A stretch of 64,000 nucleotides of DNA from Tenodera sinensis (GCA_030765045.1 CM060962.1:97407912-97471911), one strand, 5' to 3'. Numbered from the stretch's first letter, positions 20,951-35,507 are shown. Numbers and translations: made by a program. The notes: generated from the sequence alone by a model not told the origin.

Positions 20951-22992
20951 ACTGGGTGATTTCAGACACACGGTCTGTTTTCGGACAATGTGTGTCATAA
21001 CTAAATTAAAAGCAACAACAATGTTTAAAAACAATTCAAGTTGAGCGGTGATTTTTAGATATGAAACCTTAAGCTTCGTTTTATATTTTATGAACACCTG
21101 TTGTTTATTTCTGTGCAGTGTTATTACATTTGTGGAGCTTTGAAGTATGCCACCAATTTCCGAGCTATTGTTGAACACGTGTACTTTCATTCCTAGAATC
21201 GAAATGAGTAACTTTTTTCTTCTACATCCGTTCTTTTAACTAGTCTGCCACTCAACAATGTATTAACTGGCGTAATATTTCTTCCATTATTGAGTATATA
21301 CCGACTTTTATTAGAAACCACTCATTTGAGGGTTGACTTCGGACAATCAGGGCTCGTTATAAGAGGAACTTGGAGCTCCAGTACACTGTAATTACAATAC
21401 AGAAAATTTATAAAAGCCTATCACAGCTGTAAAATCAGTTATGTCTTACAGAAAAGCAGCAGAATATTATGGTATACCGCGGTAGACTCTCGAAAATAAA
21501 CATAATAAGAAGTATGTAAGACTAATGGGAGGCCAGCCTGTACTAAACGAAGATGAAAACAAAAACTCTTGTTGAAGGAATATTGACTGCTGCTCGCTGG
21601 GGATTTCCCTTTACAACAACACACATAAGCTACCTGGTAAAGGGGTATCTAGACAGAGCTGGCAGAATAATACGCTGCTTCAAGAATAACTTTCCAGGAG
21701 TGGACTGGGCTACTTCCTTCTTAAAGAGGCAATCTGCAACACTGCCTGTTAGAGTAAGTGAGAATACAAAAAGAGCTCGTGCTGAAGTGTCCAAAGAACC
21801 AGTGCAAGAATATTTCCACAACATTGGTCCAATTGTAGAAAATGTGCCTAATTCTAACATTGTCAACTATGACGAAACTAATTTCAATGACGATCCTGGA
21901 AGGAAACATATAGTCGTAAGAAGAGGTGTAAAGCATGCTGAACGCATTATAGATTTTTCAAAAACCAGCATTTCTGTTATGATGGCTGCTTCTGGTGATG
22001 GGCTTCTTCTTTCGCCTTATGTCCTCAATGAAGCAGAATATCCTTGGGACACTTGGAAAGTGGGCGGACCACCCGGGACAAGGTTTAATCGTAATGGAAG
22101 TGGATGGTTTGATATGACTATTTTCGAGGATTGGGTTTTGACCATAGTATTACCATATTTAAAGAAGAGGCCTGGTCAAAGGATTCTAATTGGAGACAAC
22201 CTAAGTATCCATATTTCTGTGATAGTGATAAAAGAATGTGAAAAATTTGACATCCTTTTTATCTTGTTGGCTCCAAACAGCACCCATCTTCTCCAGCCCT
22301 GTAAAGATAGCTTGGCGTGAGGTACCGAGTGACTGGAAGAAGAGCACTCGTGGTCCAATATCCCACGATGCATTTCCATCCAGAAAAGTTGATAATATTA
22401 AGAGTGGTTTTCGAGCAACTGGACTCATTCCATTTGATCCATTGCATGTGTTGGACAAACTTCCAGACAGAGAAGAAGCAAATGATTTGACTTCATGGCA
22501 GAGTAGTTTCGAAGAAATCCTGAAGGAATCTCCCTACAAGAAGCCCAATGTTGTTAGGCGGAAGAATATGTTGACTTATTTATTGGTGTAATTTGATCTA
22601 ATGAATCCTGTCTTTTTTCTATTCTTACTGAATCCAGTGGATTGTAGATAGAATATTTTGTGTTTATACTATTGTGAACTATTATGCATTAACACAGAAC
22701 CTGAAAATATTTTTGAAATTAAAATAAATGTCCGAAACAACACGTTGGGAGGACGATCTTCGGATATCGTAAGAATAACATGTGCGTTCGAAGTCACCCC
22801 ACTATACCGGGCGACATCGGACACTATTAATATTTTTAAAAAAAATCTTAAATACATTATATACAAAAGTCAGAATACCTCATACTATTCCCTAAGACCA
22901 TAACAAATGTTACCCTACATAGAATAACTCTCATCCCATCCACACGCTTAAATAAAACGAAAAAGAAATGCAAAAAGCGTCCGAATTCACCC
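20951..22992 (+). mobile_element. Decayed pogo/Tigger-like DNA transposon
   Basis: A transposase pseudogene is surrounded by copies of a motif close to GGGTGACTTCGGACAC. Plus-strand copies are at 20954-20971 and 21330-21345. Minus-strand copies are at 22782-22799 and 22977-22992. Another plus-oriented copy is at 22809-22824. The outward-facing pairs act as imperfect terminal or subterminal inverted repeats. Exact termini and the TA duplication expected of the superfamily are not clear. Confidence 0.65.
21440..22591 (+). pseudogene. pogo/Tigger-like transposase pseudogene
   Basis: A psq-type helix-turn-helix start (MSYRKAAEYYGIPR at 21440) is followed at 21482 by an in-frame TAG. A one-base frame change then occurs in the A-rich run near 21556-21562. 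The main frame (to about 22300) has the DNA-binding region and the DDE domain with NYDETNF (Asp at 21871) and IGDN (Asp at 22195). After HLLQP a small deletion shifts the frame again and removes the segment where the third catalytic Asp is expected. The frame then resumes with WREVPSDWKK and the usual C-terminus GFRATGLIPFDP. At least one stop, two frameshifts and loss of an active-site residue make it non-functional. Related host genes (jerky, CENP-B type) keep the same fold, but nothing suggests domestication here. Confidence 0.85.
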
Positions 22993-23871
22993 AAGTTGAC
23001 CAGTATATAAAAGGATTACCGTAATGGTGTAATTCTCCTATACATCTAAATCCTTGAAGACAGGAATCAAAACTACAAATTTGTTGAAGTATCACACATT
23101 CTAACAAATAGAATTATGGAATACATAATACTGCGTCACCTGTAGAGAGTGACAATATTACTGCGTACCGGATGGGAAACTTGCCAGGAAAAATATTTTA
23201 AAGTGTGCAGTTATTGAATGGAAAGAAAAACAAAACTATATCACCCAATGGAGAAAAATCGATGAGCCGATGAAGGCTGTAATAGAGGTGTTGAACCAAT
23301 ACATACAACGAGCAACACAGCCACGATCCCGGTTACCGTCTTGGTGTTTGGATGCCTGAAAGGCTTCCATTCAGCTTAATGAGGAATCATTTAAGTGAGA
23401 AGGAGATACTCTTAGTCTCAGAAATCGGACACAATCGCAGGGTAGTTTCTCATCACCTCCAAAACTGTTCTCTGCAGATGATGATTTTTTGGATGAAGGT
23501 AGAAAATGTGCGATGGACCTTGACCAGCCTTGGGCTGTTGCGCTTTAAGGAAAGTGAATAATACACCCCTTCCGTCAATTTACACTTGCTGAGCTGATGG
23601 TGGACAGCAGAACTCTTCAGAACTGGGCGTGTGCTAAAAGGAAAATTACTCTCACAACCTTCATATTGAACTTCTTGAGCGGAGGTCGCCACCAGTTAGG
23701 TCACTAAATGACTATGGGAGCCAGTAGATTCATCTGTCTTCAGTCTTTTTAAATACTCCAGGCTACTTTCTGAAACTCCAGGCTATCACCAAAAGCACTA
23801 TATCCTTCTCATCAAGTGTAGGTGTTAAAATAGCAGTGATTACTAACACTCTTCTACAGTCATAACGTTAT
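22993..23871. other. Anonymous DNA between pogo-like element and SINE
   Basis: No gene seen. A single ATCGGACAC at about 23424-23432 resembles the inner part of the pogo-like motif and may be chance. Confidence 0.45.
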
Positions 23872-24110
23872 GTGCCATGGCGTAGGGGATAGAAGCGTAG
23901 TGTTCCTTCCCACAAAACGTAGATGGGTTTGAGTCCACTCATGGGAGTGCACATTTTCCGGCCAGAGCCCTGTCAGCACCGCTAGAGTAGCAACCTGTAA
24001 GTACCACCTGCTGAAGGAAGCGTGAAACTGACTACATCATATATACTCGGATCGGTTGGAGGATCATCCATCTCCGCCGGGTGCTGATATTATTGTCAAG
24101 GTTGTCATGC
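23872..24110 (+). mobile_element. tRNA-derived SINE, single copy (family E)
   Basis: A tRNA-like A box (ATGGCGTAGGGGATAGAAGC) and a B-box-like GGGTTTGAGTCCAC about 50 bases on head a body of about 240 bases with CCGGCCAGAGCCCTGTCAGC. No second copy in this window and no target duplication seen. Confidence 0.5.
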
Positions 24111-25639
24111 TACAGATAGTCGTTTTTACGTATATAAACTGCTATTTCTCCACTTTGAATTAATATTTGGGCATTGAACGTGAAAACTAAACTGCTGCGT
24201 CTCTTAAAGTTCTCGTATCTGAATTTCCAATATCCTAGTGCGTCATAATTGTTCAGGTTTATGTTCAAATTTGGGAAATAAAGCACTAAGCCGATTTTAT
24301 AGCGAATATTAAAACCGTGAAAGATTTACGGCGGTTAGAAAATGCAAATACCTATGTTCTAAAATTTTCCATCAGTATGAAACAGACGGTGCATCGTAAA
24401 ACTGAAAAGTTTTGGAGGGCTCTACCAATATACATGTTATTACCTTGGTCGTAATATATTAGACGTCTTCATGATGGTTATCTTCAGGGTATAAGATGGG
24501 ACGTTCTTAAGATGCAGCGCACCTGAAAAGAGTTTCTGGAAGAGAAATTCCTACGTCTGAGGAACGGAAGATAGAGTAATATCATATATCAGCACGTACT
24601 CAACGGCCGTCTTAGGGGAACAAGGACTCAAGACATTCCCCTGCTCAAAGTAATAATGGAAAATAACCACAGCAGCTGCTCTCAGAGAATAATTTTATGT
24701 CTTTCGCAAACTCATGATATCGAAATTTCAAGAGGAACAGCGGTAACACTTTCAGCAATAACACTTTCAGTGAATTCACCAGATTGCCCCATGCCTCTAA
24801 AGTGAAATAAACGGTTACCTGTGGAAAGATATTTCTTACTTGGAAGATCACTGCGAATTTTACGGAATAGCTGGATGAATAAAACAAACCTTAGGACTCA
24901 CTACTGGATATATACCGAGTAGTAGACATAAATACTTGATCTCTGGGTGATATTTCTATGAGACAAATAGTGTTTATTAAACATTTTATAGTCTACCTTA
25001 TTTTTGAAATTGAATTGTTCAGTAATTGTCCCCTATTGAGTAATTTTGCGGTTTATACATGGAATATTGTAATTTGTGTTATAAAACCAATAAGATTGTG
25101 TTTAACTTTTATCATGTTGGTGACTGAGCTGCATGTTAATACGTAGAACGAAGAAGTAAGATACCTACATTTCTGTGCCATTTAGTCTAAAAGCTAGGTT
25201 ATTTACTCCAGTGCACTGATTATTTAGGGGCAGTTTAGGTTCACTGAGTTTAGATATTTCAAAGTGTATTGAATGCCCGTTGTTAAGCACGAGGCAAAAG
25301 TCGCTGGGGAATAGACTTGTAATGTTAGGACCGATGGAGTAGAATACAGTGATATCCTCTTAATACAGTGCGTGTGCACTTAATCACCTAATCCGTTAGA
25401 TAAGAGTGCAACAGCTGTGTTCTGTAGTGCAGTAAACTTTTATTATGGGTCCCCAAAATTACAAATCTAATGATGACGCATAAAATGTAATAAGTGGGTA
25501 AAAATATTTGAAAATGATGCGTTCTAGACCAAATTTAATATTGCTTCTTGCATTTACCATTTATAATGCTCAGAAACATCGGAAGAACGAGCTTGGAGTG
25601 TACCTAACCAAAATTAATTTGCATGCCATACCATAACAA
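24111..25639. other. Anonymous AT-rich DNA
   Basis: No recognisable gene, repeat or element. Confidence 0.5.
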
Positions 25640-26235
25640 CCTCGGCCGTCACCAATCTTGGGATGCCTTAGGTGGCTAGAACTTGGACTGCCATGTGACC
25701 CTATGACGATTCAGAGGAAGGATTAGCATCGCGATCCTTAGAAGTGCTTTTGTACCCATATTCCTGATGGAGTGACCCTCGGAGGGAGGCATGAGGTGAG
25801 AGGATACTAAGGGTGGCCGGACCTGAGGAGAGACGAGAGCAGAGGTCAGGTTCCATAACAGCTACAGAAATGAAACTTCCCGGTGGCGACTCGCATAACC
25901 GGCTCCATTTCCTCACGCGGATTTTCACATCTCCTGGAAGTCCCATGGCTCAGATGGAAGAGCATATACAGAGAGGAAATTCCCCACCATGCACGCCTAC
26001 ACCTAGAACCCTGAAATAGCCAACCAGTATAAAAGGTGAAGGGAAATGAGAAGCGAGTTGTAATGCAGGGACAGGAAATTCGGGGGATGTAATTATCCTT
26101 CCCAGCATTCACTTAGTAACTAAGGGAAGCCCCTGAAAACTTGGGTAAGGAAGGCCGGCCATGGGAATCGAACACACATTCTCCCGAATGCGGGACACAT
26201 ATGCTACCACCTGAACCACCCCACTTGATAGACTG
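25640..26235 (-). mobile_element. Composite SINE-like repeat, family A/F, minus-strand copy
   Basis: On the minus strand the head begins near 26230 (GTGTTCGATTCCCATGGCC, then CCTTCCTTACC), continues through CCCGAATTTCCTGTCCCTGC, and ends in the tail with GACCTCTGC and TCCTCTCACCTCATGCC. That order matches 3970-4345. The middle is longer here and includes a second tRNA-like A-box segment near 25945 on the plus strand, so another insertion may be nested inside. Confidence 0.55.
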
Positions 26236-26932
26236 GCATCTAAGTCAATGCGATTATTATTTGTGTGAAACGCTGTAAGATAACGTTTAGGTAACAAATT
26301 CCCATTACGCTCGGCGAATTAGAAGACGGTAATCGGCAGGGAGTGGGGTTTTAATAAGTAAACATAGGAATAAGGTTATCAGCACGGAGTATAGAGCCAG
26401 CAGGTAGCGTGAGGGTTGTACTGCCTTCCACTCTGCAAGGTCGCCTGAGTTGTATATGTATATATCATCACCAGACAGCGAAATTTGGACACCGATGGGA
26501 AAGGGACGGATGAATTCAGGTTAACTGTGTTCTAGATTAGCAGTAGTGTGTACTGTTTACAACAGGAGAGTGGGTCCTGCCCCGTCGCAGTTCGACATAA
26601 TCATGGATATCCTAAATTGTGTGCAACCAAGGATCTGTTGAAGGGAAACGATCTATCTGAGAATACCAGAGAACATGGAGTGTACATATAGTAATTACGC
26701 TTTGCCTCCATTATATCACATGACCAGGAGCGCATCCTCTCGCAACAAAAACGTTGTTTAAGTGAAAACAGCAGGTGATTTCCTTTTCAGAGTTTCAGAA
26801 AATATATTGTAACGCATTCTAATACTAATTATGCTATCATAACAGAATGTCATGAAGAAGAAACGGACCAATAAAAATCTTAGGTCAATGAACATGCTTT
26901 TCACAATCTACATGAAATTTATGTAAAGAATG
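26236..26932. other. Anonymous DNA left of the non-autonomous hAT
   Basis: Nothing recognised. Confidence 0.5.
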
Positions 26933-27490
26933 CCTTAGATCAGGGCTTCTCAAAGCTCCTTTGCACCGTGCATCGTGGTGACTCGGTTAAACTCCGTTCA
27001 ACTCGCGCGGTACAGGGCGGAGAAACGAAGAATCGAGGAAACCTATGTTGATAGACGGCTAGCTTATTAGTGAAATAGTGCAGTACAACTACCTAAAAAT
27101 TGAGAAATTTGTTCCAAAGAGAGCAAAGGATGTCGAAACTCCATTTAAATCAAAGTGGGAACATTTTTTAAGTCTTTATCATAGAGCAAATGAGCATTTC
27201 TGCAATACAATAAATAAATGAGTGAAAAACTCATAGTGAAAGAACAGAGTAAATATATGGTAAAATCGTAAAGGGCGCTAGAGAGGAAGAACGAAAAATG
27301 TTGCTACATCTTAGAGAACAGCATTCTTTATCCACAAATGAGGTTTGTACCAGTGCTTTCTAGATCATTAAAAGAAAATACTAGATTTGGTATGAAAAAC
27401 GAATTAACCAGTTTAGCACTGAGCACCGCAGGTAAACCTCATGCAGTGAGGAAGAAACAGCGCTGAAAGTGAGGAAGAGGTAGACAGCAA

Positions 27491-27552
<62 letters not shown>

Positions 27553-27654
27553 GCAAGGAAAGAACGGGTGGAAGTTTGCACCGAGGTCAACCTTTCGTAG
27601 TCGCATTTTGTACCTAGCACCGGTGCATGCATCCTGAGAGGCCCTGCTTTAGAT
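26933..27654. mobile_element. Non-autonomous hAT element with 8-bp target duplication
   Basis: The element (26941-27646, 706 bp) starts CAGGGCTTCTCA and ends TGAGAGGCCCTG, a 12-bp inverted repeat with one mismatch. A further TGCA-rich similarity follows inside. Flanking octamers are CCTTAGAT (26933-26940) and CTTTAGAT (27647-27654), 7 of 8 identical. CAGGG ends and 8-bp duplications define the hAT superfamily. No transposase frame is visible inside, so it would rely on an enzyme supplied in trans. It carries a GA microsatellite at 27494-27549. Confidence 0.83.
27494..27549 (+). repeat. GA dinucleotide repeat
   Basis: About 28 uninterrupted GA units inside the non-autonomous hAT element. Confidence 0.97.
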
Positions 27655-27754
27655 ACCTATACATGTGTTATGAATGTGCTGCATAAAATGGAAATATTTT
27701 GATTTGAAAATACAGCTATTCATAACATTTAAGTATACGTTGTCATTGGGGTGG

Positions 27755-27870
27755 ATTGTGGGTGGTTCCCGGTAGCCCGAATATGGAATCCCAGTTGGCA
27801 CCTCAAGGCTGAGTGCACCCCGGACAAGACGTTCTAGCGGGATAAAATCCCCACGCCGATGCCGAGGAGG
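27755..27870 (+). repeat. Dispersed GC-rich repeat, family D, copy 2 (3' part only)
   Basis: CAAGGCTGAGTGCACCCCGGAC followed by CTAGCGGGATAAAATCCCC matches the final third of 548-850 and of 44783-45080. Confidence 0.5.
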
Positions 27871-29343
27871 ACATTACAATGTATGTTTGAAATTAAAAGA
27901 CTTGATGGATAAAACAATCATACTAAAACGACGTGTAGAAGTGTTGAATCTTTACATAAGAGAAACATATTTTAAATCAAATTGATTGAATCATTGAAAG
28001 TTTAGTTTCCAATGGTGCCTTACTTAATAGTAGAACTTGGGGTAAAGTATTTGAGTCACTTTTGCTTCAACGACAGCAATTAGTATCAGATGTAAAGCGG
28101 CAAGAAATGCCAGGCTTCGTTTCGCCTCCCTTTCCTTCCGTTGATAAACGTCCGACGGATGGCTGCTTGCCAAAGTAGCACGAAAATGGCATTTATATAA
28201 ATTTTATAAGATGTTCTTTCCAGTTGGAAGAGCTTAGGCTGGTCATTTTAACCCATCCGGCCAGTAGGTTGTTTAAAATTTCCTGACTGCCTTACGGCTC
28301 CAATAAATAGCAGGGCCCCATAAAACACCAGAGTAGCAGTCTGTATGTGACAAAGCAGTAAGCTGTAGATAAACAGTGCCAGCAAGATGCCATATGTAAT
28401 ATCAATGAGACTGTGCACAAAACTTTGAAATTACCAAAGATAAATGAGGATGGCAGAAAGCGCAGGTGGTAGGGAATTTGCAATGTAAATTGCTAGCCGG
28501 ATCTCCTGGGATTCCAGTTCTGAGTGTTATTCAATGAGAGTCCCTACTGTATTTCAAACATTTCCCTCTGCGTCATTTTGCTGTGACCGAGTTTTCTGTA
28601 TTTCGCCATCATCATGACAGCAAATCCAGCAAAACGCTGACAGTTTGAGAAGAGTATGTATATTTTTAAGCAACATTGGTGTCATCGCTATTGAACTGTT
28701 GTTCTTATTTCAAAACGTTTTAATCTTATGTGACAGTTTGGTCCTTAACAAAAATTTCACCTTCTAACTCTTAATAGTAATAATCCGTAGTTCAATATTA
28801 GGTCGTTGATCAAACTTTGGAGCCCTGTTTCTCTTTAATCCTATCACATACATGTCCCTGTATACATTAAGTGACTCTCAAGTTCAACGTTAAAGCTCCT
28901 TTTTCTACAAATTTATTTTTAACTTACTAACTATAGCTATACCAAAGGGGTGGGGGTACCTTATGCCCACCTTCTGTAATTTTTTAAATTCTGTGTTTTA
29001 ATTTTCTATTAAAGGTATGCAGTTAATAGTTATGGTCAATCAATGTTTCTACTATTTAATTGCCTATTTGTGTGTCCGACAGGCGATAACATATGAAACA
29101 GAGGCTATAAATAAACTCAGCTGCATGTTGGAAATATCGACTTGCGTAAACCACGCTGCAACACGACGTGGGACTTACTCTCCTAATGCGCTCAGTTAGT
29201 TTTTCCATGGCTGTACTTTATAGATGTCAAACGTGACAAATGCCTAAACCTATCTCACAAATGTACAAACAGCCACACTCATGTTTTATTACTTCAGTAC
29301 ACGCTGTACATTCCAATTTGATACTTTGTGGAACGTTTATTCA

Positions 29344-29346
<3 letters not shown>
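27871..29346. other. Anonymous AT-rich DNA
   Basis: No gene or mobile element recognised on either strand. Confidence 0.5.

Positions 29347-29390
<44 letters not shown>
29347..29390 (+). repeat. AT dinucleotide repeat
   Basis: About 22 TA units. Confidence 0.97.
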
Positions 29391-29392
<2 letters not shown>

Positions 29393-30902
29393 AGAAAAAA
29401 TTAGTGATTTTTTTAAACTTATAAACATTTCAAACAGTGATATTGCTTTGAAAATTCATCATTACAGCTAACTCAAACAGAGCGGTTCCTCTGTGCTGCC
29501 TGTTTTATTTAGTTACAATTCCATACAATGAATCAGACAAGTGAATATTTAAGTGTCAAAGTGAAAAAATAAAAAAAAATAAAAAAACTTAAGATGTTGA
29601 TCTATGCAGGTATGTGCAGCAGCGTTGACAGTCAACTTGAAGAAAACGTGTACCGTTTGTCAGATTTTCCACTAAAAACTAAGCCTTTTTTCAATAGATT
29701 ACTTGAAAACAAACCTTTGAAGAGAGTTCTGAAGAATTATGCCAAGTAGTCTATATTAAGCAAATCCATACTAGGAACATATAATGAGAATTGACTGCCG
29801 TAAAGACCTGCTGTGGAACTTTCGACCTCCGTTTGTGGAAAAGAAAATAGGGATATCCATTGATGGGGGAAAAAAAACAAAAACAAAAAAAACAAAAAAA
29901 CATGTAATTGATAGGGATATAGCTAACGTAACTATCGGAATCATGTATTGCATAATGTTGAACAGGATTGTATACCTTATTTTTCTAGACCTGTGTAAGC
30001 AAATAATGTAAAATCTTATCAGTCACTTCAGAGAAAGTTAGTTAAGTTGTCTTCGGAAAATGGTATAATTATACTCTATTGAATTTCCAGAATATATGTT
30101 TAGGGTAAGTCTGGTTATAATAAGGGGGATACTCCGTGCACTGTATTCTACATATATCTGTTGTGTCTAGCACCCCCCAAAAGAAAGGGATTAAGTGAAG
30201 CAACCACAGGAAGCTGTAGAGGGACCACAGAGAAGCGCGCAATTCCCTAACAGCCCCAGGCTCGAAGATCTTTCAGAAATTACCTTATTGCTAATTTTCT
30301 TTTAGGTGCAAGAGGCATATGGAAATACAGTAGGCTTTGAGTGATATTTAAATCTTCTAAAGCTGGTCGCTATATGAAAACTTTGAAATTCTACTTGAAC
30401 GGCCAAGAAATAAAAATTGAATATGGACCTTCCACTTGTGGAAGGTTTGCGTATTGCAAAACTCACACAACTATCAAGGAATATCTTCGAAACGGTTCAT
30501 TCCACAAAAATGCCTTTCGACATAACTTGTGTGCTTTAACGATATCTACATATTTTGTATAGTAAGATTTGGTCTATTCCTTGCAGTTTAACAACTATGC
30601 AAAGGTCATCAAGAGTAAAAAGGCCTGCAAGAGCTAGTCAGAAAGTTTAAAATATACACTTCATTTGCCATAAAAATATCTTAAGCATATGGCATTTTAA
30701 TCAAAATCATTAGAGCCATTTTGGAGAAAATTACAATTTTCGAAGCATTTTTCATGTAAATTGTAGTTTAGGGTGGAGGAATTTTCTTCATAATCTTCGT
30801 GTCGCAGCCTTAAAAGATATTGAGGTTAAATAACAACTTTGGTTTCTAACCAACTTTTCGTTTTTGAGATATGCTGTTCATAGGCACAGGCGCACGCGCG
30901 CC
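29391..30902. other. Anonymous AT-rich DNA
   Basis: Contains an A-rich stretch with AAAAC units at 29869-29900. A 73-codon frame at 30341-30562 has no recognisable character. Confidence 0.5.
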
Positions 30903-31278
30903 CACTCACTCACTCACTCACTCACTCACTCACTCACTCACTCACTCACTCACTCACTCACTCACTCACTCACTCACTCACTCACTCACTCACTCACTCA
31001 CTCACTCACTCACTCACTCACTCACTCACTCACTCACTCACTCACTCACTCACTCACTCACTCACTCACTCACTCACTCACTCACTCACTCACTCACTCA
31101 CTCACTCACTCACTCACTCACTCACTCACTCACTCACTCACTCACTCACTCACTCACTTACTCACTTACTCACTTACTCACTTACTCACTTACTCACTCA
31201 CTCACTCACTCACTCACTCACTCACTTACTCACTTACTCACTTACTCACTTACTCACTTACTCACTCACTCACTCACT

Positions 31279-31318
<40 letters not shown>

Positions 31319-31331
31319 CAAGCGCGCGCGC
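30903..31331 (+). repeat. CACT tetranucleotide array grading into CA and GC repeats
   Basis: About 94 CACT units, with two blocks (about 31157-31195 and 31224-31262) in which CACT alternates with TACT as an 8-bp higher-order unit. These are followed by (CA)n and a short GC run. The unit is the same, in a different phase, as the ACTC tail of the retrotransposon ending at 11009. Confidence 0.97.
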
Positions 31332-32142
31332 TGACCTTTATCTAAAGATGCTTTTCTTACTCAGGTGTCCTTTATGTCCGATGAAATCTCGACATCCAAA
31401 TTTTGCTTCGAATGCTATACTTCCCCTACTTATGTACTATACGCAGTATAGGAAGTAACAGAAGAACGAAGCATGTGTTGTATACATCAACGAACGCGAC
31501 AACTAAGGACTATTGCTGCTGTATAAACCTATGGTCTCAAGAGTAATGGACTTGTCTGCTGTTCTTTGGAAATGTGCGAGATAAATTAATAACTCAATGT
31601 AAAATTTTGGGCCGAATATCAACTTTCTCTCACCAATCTTGTAACTCTGCTAAAAGCTGTAACTTGCACAATTACGACATCTGCTGAGCAGGCTAGATTT
31701 GTGACAGACAGTCCCCCGAGCTTACAAGGAAAGACTCTCGCGTCAATCATCATTATCACAAGGAATTAGCCACTGAAAGTGTAATTAATGTCATATTATT
31801 CGACTGACGCAAGCATGTTTCAAGTAACTTAATTGAAACCAGAGCCCCGAACTAAATAATGTTATTGGGTTTTCAGGCAGGGGAAGACTCGACAGTTCGT
31901 CTCTGATGAAACAGGCATTCCTGCAAATGAAGTACTCCAGCTGTCGATTTAATGATTTTTGAAAGCATAATTTGGAAGCGCCTTAGAGAATGAACGCATA
32001 TTAATATCATGCGTGCGTTTTGAGAGCAGCCAGCTGTGAAAAGTTCATATTCAATATTTCTTTAGTAACCTACTTACTTTCTCACTATACCTATAACACT
32101 ACAGTTATAGTAATTGATTACCAAATTACTAGACAAATACAC
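31332..32142. other. Anonymous DNA between two microsatellites
   Basis: No gene or element recognised. Confidence 0.5.
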
Positions 32143-33899
<1,757 letters not shown>

Positions 33900-34511
33900 T
33901 GTAACAAAATTGACAAATTCCGTCCGGTTACTTTTTATAACCCTTTATTGTCATCTAAAATTTTACCACAAATACACAGTTTTCTTCTCGTCGTTAACAG
34001 TCTACAATGTTTTGGGCTATCACAGCTAACAACAGTTCTTCTCTTAACCTTGCTCAGCCCTTTCAGTGTCTTTTTCACTTGCTCTGTCTGTTATACCCTA
34101 ATTACGACGTTACAATCACTCGCGGCGCTTGCTGAATCTTCTTACGACGTACCAACACGACGAAACACAGCTGTCTCATGCTCACTGACAGACTGACCGA
34201 CTCATGTCTGTAACTAAACTCTAAAACTCACTCTTCTTTCGCCTACTTATATACTGGAGATGACGTCAAACTGATCTTTCTCGAGTTCCACACATGCACA
34301 CGCCCACCAGAAATGACGCAGCTACAAGTCTCGTGAACGCTCTCGGCCCCTTTTGCTTCTGTTACTTCGATTACTGACAGACACGTACACACAGCAGTCG
34401 GATGAGGCAGCCAGACCTTTAACGTCCTTATTCGCTCTCGGCATGTGGTGTGAAGAAGCTTGGCCTCGTCCGTCCTTTGTTGTGCGCCGAGGCCAACGTC
34501 TCAGTGTAACA
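33900..34511 (-). mobile_element. Solo LTR, copy 1 (minus strand)
   Basis: It aligns along its length with the copies at 50309, 59265 and 63217, and in reverse with 47677-48264. In the sense (minus) direction it starts TGTTACACTG and has a TATA box (TATATAAG, about 34247-34254). The transcript region begins with AGTTACAGACATGAGTC, a polyadenylation signal AATAAA lies at 33944-33949, and it ends TTTTGTTACA. The order promoter then polyadenylation signal fixes the sense strand. Flanks ATAG and GTTG do not match, so the termini may have recombined with another copy. No internal gag-pol region is attached. Confidence 0.78.
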
Positions 34512-35507
34512 GTTGAATACAGCAGCATTGTGTATATTGAATATTAACATTAATCCTAGTTATTTTAAATATAAATGATGCATTAAACTTATTTATTGAA
34601 GTATAACATAATAAATATAACTTTCCGGGTTTGAAATGAGTTATTGATACGTCTTCGTGCATTTCTGAAGAACGAGCAAGCTTTGCAAGCAATATTATTT
34701 TACTTACTTCTTGTCATGAATGTTTTTGGCTCGCTTCTGAATATAATATTCTTTACCGCTACTTTAGCCTCCCTCTGGGCATAACTCTTGCAGTATGAAA
34801 CATCATACTTCCTTTGTTTAGCTTCGTTCACTATATGAAATGCAGACGACTTCACTGCGGTTGCGTTTTTTTCCATCATATTGAATGGAGCCAACTTTTC
34901 TGCTTACAAAGTAAAAAAATTAAAAGATTAAAGGAATGCTTAGAGGTTTATCAATACTATTTCCCTATTTCATAAAGTTTAATGGACTTTTGGGATGTCT
35001 TAAGATATATAACATATTGCAAAATATCAGAACATCAAAATGAACATTTATTAGTATTCCTTTCGAAAATGGGATCCAAACCTTATCTTGTTTTTTGAAG
35101 TAAGCATTAACTAAAGTTCAATTTTGATAAGCGTTAGGTTTTAATACATTAATGTTAGTTAAGATGATGTAATTTTCTCTCTAATTAGATTTCTTAGACA
35201 TGATATTCTTGAGTTACTCCCCAAAGTGAGTTAAATGCACCGTAAAAACCGAAAACAGATTGTATAGTATTTAACATAAAACGTGGATACAAAACTGCAA
35301 AATTAGTGGGTATGAGTGTTCTTGGCTTAGGCAGGATTTTTTTTTTTTTTCAGTTTTATCACACTTAGAAACAGAATTCAATAGAACCCCTAGGCTCTTC
35401 AATTGAAGACGCAGCCAGTTAACAAAATCGTAACTAAAAACTATTAACAAACTCCCAAAAACTCAGAACAAAAATAAAATGTTCGAGAACAAAAATTTAT
35501 TGGTATT
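34512..35507. other. Anonymous AT-rich DNA
   Basis: A T tract at 35338-35350; no gene or element recognised. Confidence 0.5.

Noticed and set aside
30903..31280. CRISPR-like array
   Set aside because: It is a pure tetranucleotide microsatellite with no spacers, in a eukaryotic context.
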